From the NCBI GenBank assembly GCA_013400115.1, contig VXBP01003566.1, positions 434,001 through 498,000 of the forward strand: DNA of 64,000 nt, read 5' to 3'. The position numbers and the translations under genes were made by a program. Under the pieces are notes generated by a model. It worked only from the letters and a program-made list of their open reading frames with translations. It was not told the origin of the DNA and made no database searches. Source of the stretch: Rhinopomastus cyanomelas. Its lineage: Eukaryota > Chordata > Aves > Bucerotiformes > Rhinopomastidae. How positions within the stretch are numbered: the stretch's first letter is position 1; each line of letters opens with the position of its first letter. Positions 60,885 through 64,000 of this stretch are shown piece by piece.

Positions 60885-61135
60885 AAGTCTTCCCTAGGCT
60901 GAATAACTCCACCTCCTTCAGCCCATCCTAGCAGGGGTGCTCCAGCCCTTGGATCATCTGTGTGGCTTCCTCTGGACCGGCTCCAGCAGTTCCACGGCCT
61001 TCTGATGTTGGGGACATCAGAAATGGGTGCAGTATTTGAGGTGGGGTCTCACCAGCGAAGAGGGAGACTCCTTTCTCTCGCTGTGCTGGCCACACTCGAT
61101 GCATCCCAGGGTCCAGTTTGAAGGAGATCAAGTTC
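60885..61135 (-). mobile_element. CR1 LINE, right part (split by nested CR1)
   Basis: It continues the outer copy: ccctaggctgaataactcca, then ggcttcctctggaccggctc, and further RT sequence in reverse complement up to about 61135. Confidence 0.88.
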
Positions 61136-62936
61136 AGCAGCAGGTTGGTAGTGAAAGGGCATTTTGGGGTTTCCTGTGGGAAAGGAGCGACACCCTTTTT
61201 CAATTCTACCTCCATCCCACTGCTCCGTGTCACTTGCCACTGTGAAAAGCTGTGTTAGGGTGGGATCATGGCAAAGTCCTGCTCCTGCTTGACATGAGGC
61301 CCGTGGTTACAGGCTCTTGTCCTTCCCCTGTTTTGGGCTGCAAGAGCCAAGTCAGGACAGGATTGCTGTTACTTGAGATCCTTTTTTTAGTTTCTTTTAC
61401 TCAAACAGTAACAGCAGAGGTGCAGACAAACAAACACCTGGTTTGCTAAAGAACGAAGCACTTCTGCTAAATCTGGAAGGCTGCACTTTGTTGCCATTGG
61501 AGCTTCAAAAAGAAAATGAAATCATTTTACTTTTTAAATCGTTTTGGAAGAAAATTTTAAAGAAAACAACATTTTAAAAAGTTGTATTTATCAGCTGGTA
61601 ACTCAGCTGTTCTTTGCTGAGCTGTGTGATTCCAGTGTGCTGACTGATGCCTTTCTCTTAGTGTCCTTGGCGGTGGTAGGTGGTTTCTTTCATTCTTCAT
61701 GCATTGCTTGAGGCCAAAGGTGGTAACCAGCAAGGACACTGCCAAGGCCCAGACAAGTGATTTGCAAGTTCAGGGTTTTCTGAGCAAGCTGCAGAGTCCT
61801 CTGTACCCTAAAAAACCCAAACAGAGTTTGCCAGCAGAGGAGCAATCGCGCGGCTGCTGCCTGTGGTCTGTGTCTCTGATAAGGTGCCCCTGGAGCGCTG
61901 GGCTGAGGAGCAGGGGTGGAAGGAGACTCATTTCACATGAGCTGAACTGTGACCCAGCTCTCAGAGGTGACCCTGCTGTGCCCTTTCCCTATGTGAGCAG
62001 GACTCTGTGCACACAGGCTTCCTAAGGACTTTCATCTGGAGGACAGAATCCGACAACTTTGCAGCCTCGCTGGCATCGGTAGCTTCTGGACAGTGCTGTG
62101 GTTTCTCTCCATGTGTCCTTTCCTCAAAGCGTGGCCGGCCAGAACTGCCAGCAGCCCTCCAGAGCTGCCACACTGTGCCACTGCGGCATCTTCCATCCAG
62201 CTAGCAGGGCTGTTCTGGGGCTGGGGCTTCTTCAGCATCGGTGACTGGGTTTTGGCTGAGAAGCTCTGCCTTTGGGTTTCTGGTCAGCCTGAAGATGACA
62301 TCTGTGGTGGTAGCCTGTCTTAAGTTATCGTGTAAAAGGGCTAGTACTTTCATAATGGCAACTTCATTTCTGCTGGGCTTTCTAGCAGGTTGGATGGCCA
62401 GGAGCACCTTTGGAAAGTTTAGCATTTATTTCTAAACAGGGGCAAAGGATGTTATGTTCTGGCCTTGAACTGGGACTGGGAAAACAAGGTACAGACCTCC
62501 AGGTGGTGACTGTTCTGGACCTCGTGGTTGCCTTTTGTCAAAGGGGGTTACGGTGCTGTTGTGCTGTGAGGAGTACGTGCAGGACCGTCCCGCGTGATCT
62601 GATGATCACGGTGTGTTTTATGCACTTCTGGCTTCCTGTGATTCATCGGTCTCAAGCACAGAAGGGACTTTGTTTGCAGAACCTGACAGCTGTAGCAAGG
62701 GCAAAGGTTTGGGGCTAAGGAGAAAGTGAAGGCTTTCAGCTCAGGAAAATACACTTGCCTTCCCTTGATAGCCAAACCTTGTGTGCCCTTTGAACGCTGC
62801 TGGCAGCTCTGTCTGGGAGAAGCAGAAGTACCTGAACAGGAGGGGGAAATGAATGTGTTTGTGTTGTTTTCTGGAAGACAGCTGTAAATAACAAAGCTGG
62901 GCTGGAATGGAGACATTACAAGGATGCATTTGTGCC

Positions 62937-63160
62937 TTGTAGTGACAGGGTGAGTGGAACCAGCTTCAAACTCCTAGAGGGCAGATTTATGTTGGACACT
63001 GGAAAGAAGTTCCTCCCTGTGAGGGTGCTCAGGAAGGCTGTGGCTGCTCCATCCCTGGCAGTATTCAAGGCCAGGCTGGATGGGGCTCGGGGTGTCCATG
63101 GGCAGTGGGGTGCAACTGGATGATCTCTGAGCTCCCTTCCAACCCAAACCACTCTGTGGT
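62937..63160 (+). mobile_element. CR1 LINE fragment
   Basis: It contains ggcagatttatgttggacac and gagggtgctcaggaaggctg from the end of ORF2, then caactggatgatctctgagc and tcccttccaacccaaaccac from the 3' UTR. It is a subtype with caactggatgatct rather than the usual ggactagatgatct. Confidence 0.88.
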
Positions 63161-63521
63161 ATCTGAGCCTTTTTTGCTGGTGTAAGAGCTTTCTTCTTGT
63201 CTTCTGCTGTAGAGCTCCAAGATCACACGTCCTGTGGTACCTGAGTAACCTCCTGATATTCTGCTTCTGTGCTCACCAGCCTTGTTGTGACCAGTGACAT
63301 GGAAGCACTGCCTTCTGCTGGCTTGCTGCTGCTTCTGGAGTGACCATGTAGGTTGTGTCCTCTGCCACTGAGGAACATGCTGTTACTGCAGCACCCCATG
63401 CGTTACCCTTTGAGTAGTCTCTGTTCCACTATCTGCTGCGCCCCTCACTGTCCTGCTGACAGTTCACTGTCCTCTTTCCCACTGGGGCAGAGCAAATTTT
63501 TCTTCACAGTAACTGGAATAG

Positions 63522-64000
63522 TGTCGTGGTTTGGATCCAGTTAGGGGATTGGCATGAGAAGACTGCTGATAAGACGTTGATGTTTTAGCTGTTGCTAAGA
63601 AATCAAGGGCTTTTCAACTGCCCGTGTCTTGCTGGACTGCAGGTGCGCAAGAAACTGGGAGGGAGCGTGGCCAGAGCCACAGACCAAATTGGTCAATGGA
63701 ATATTCCGTGTGGTACCGCATCTTGCTCGGGATGTGGATGAGGGCGGGCTGGGGAGCCTGGGCTCCGCCGGGATTGTGGATTTGGGATTTCTCTGTCCTC
63801 TAGGACCACTGGCCAGGAGTGGGCTGGGCATTGGTCAGCGGGCACTGAGCTGTTGCATTGTGCATCAGTCCTTTGTTTATTCTTACTGCTCTCACCATTG
63901 TTTTCGTTTTATTTAGGTGATTAAATTCTTTTAATCGCTCCTGACATTTATCCCTCCAGTCCACTCCCCCATCCATCAGGATGGGGCAGGGTGGACAAGG
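63522..64000 (+). mobile_element. ERVL-like LTR, cut by the window end
   Basis: It begins TGTCGTGGTTTGG and contains gggctgggcattggtcagcg and gttgcattgtgcatcag, then a T-rich stretch, ATTAAA at 63922-63927 and ctcccccatcc. These stretches, in this order, are those I know from bird ERVL-type LTRs. The 3' end and any internal region lie beyond the window. Confidence 0.7.

Larger units (their letters stand above)
59298..63521. other. DNA downstream of PHLPP1
   Basis: No host exon was recognised. It contains CR1 copies at 59392-59806, 60184-61135 (with a nested copy) and 62937-63160. The stretch 61136-62936 holds nothing I can name. Confidence 0.75.

Noticed and set aside
61136..62936. BCL2 3' UTR or exon expected downstream of PHLPP1
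   Set aside because: No BCL2 coding motif was seen; the distance in other amniotes is usually larger than the sequence available here.

Overview
The window is vertebrate nuclear DNA, almost certainly from a bird. It carries the 3' part of one large, widely spaced, spliced gene on the + strand. Introns and flanks are littered with CR1 LINE fragments, the dominant avian retrotransposon, and with LTR-type sequences that look like bird endogenous retroviruses. By my hand-drawn boundaries CR1 covers about 10 kb of the 64 kb (roughly 16 percent). That is high for a bird and would suit a CR1-rich lineage such as woodpeckers and relatives, but the species is not proven here.

The gene is PHLPP1 (PH domain and leucine-rich repeat protein phosphatase 1). 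Fourteen coding exons are placed between 8504 and 58339. All join in one open frame and encode the last 1062 residues: the leucine-rich-repeat array (first ten exons), the PP2C-like phosphatase domain (end of the tenth to the fourteenth) and a regulatory tail ending in the PDZ ligand DTPL, which separates PHLPP1 from PHLPP2 (DTAL). The N-terminal extension and PH domain are not in the window; bases 1-8503 are read as the intron before the first LRR exon. The 3' UTR follows, with a poly(A) signal at 59275-59280. One intron has a GC-AG rather than GT-AG border.

Layout: 1-8503 intron with two CR1 copies; 8504-8670 first exon; 8671-21804 a 13.1 kb intron with several CR1s, one a 1.8 kb copy with ORF1-esterase and ORF2 remnants, and a candidate LTR; 21805-28459 a cluster of five exons with a solo LTR inside a CR1 in one intron; 28460-42188 three exons with long introns; 42189-57235 five exons, with one CR1 nested in another at about 48.9 kb; 57236-58339 the last coding exon; 58340 to about 59297 the 3' UTR; then downstream DNA with CR1s (one nested pair in opposite orientation) and an ERVL-like LTR running off the right edge. 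No second host gene, tRNA, rRNA, CRISPR array or prokaryotic feature was seen. In most amniotes BCL2 lies beyond the 3' end of PHLPP1, but none of it is recognisable here.

No clearly new biological system was found. The most useful observations are the non-canonical splice donor, the CR1 copy joining an ORF1 esterase remnant to ORF2 without the endonuclease, two nested CR1 insertions with readable target duplications, the sense-oriented LTR with its own poly(A) signal inside a PHLPP1 intron, and paired perfect palindromes in the 3' UTR.
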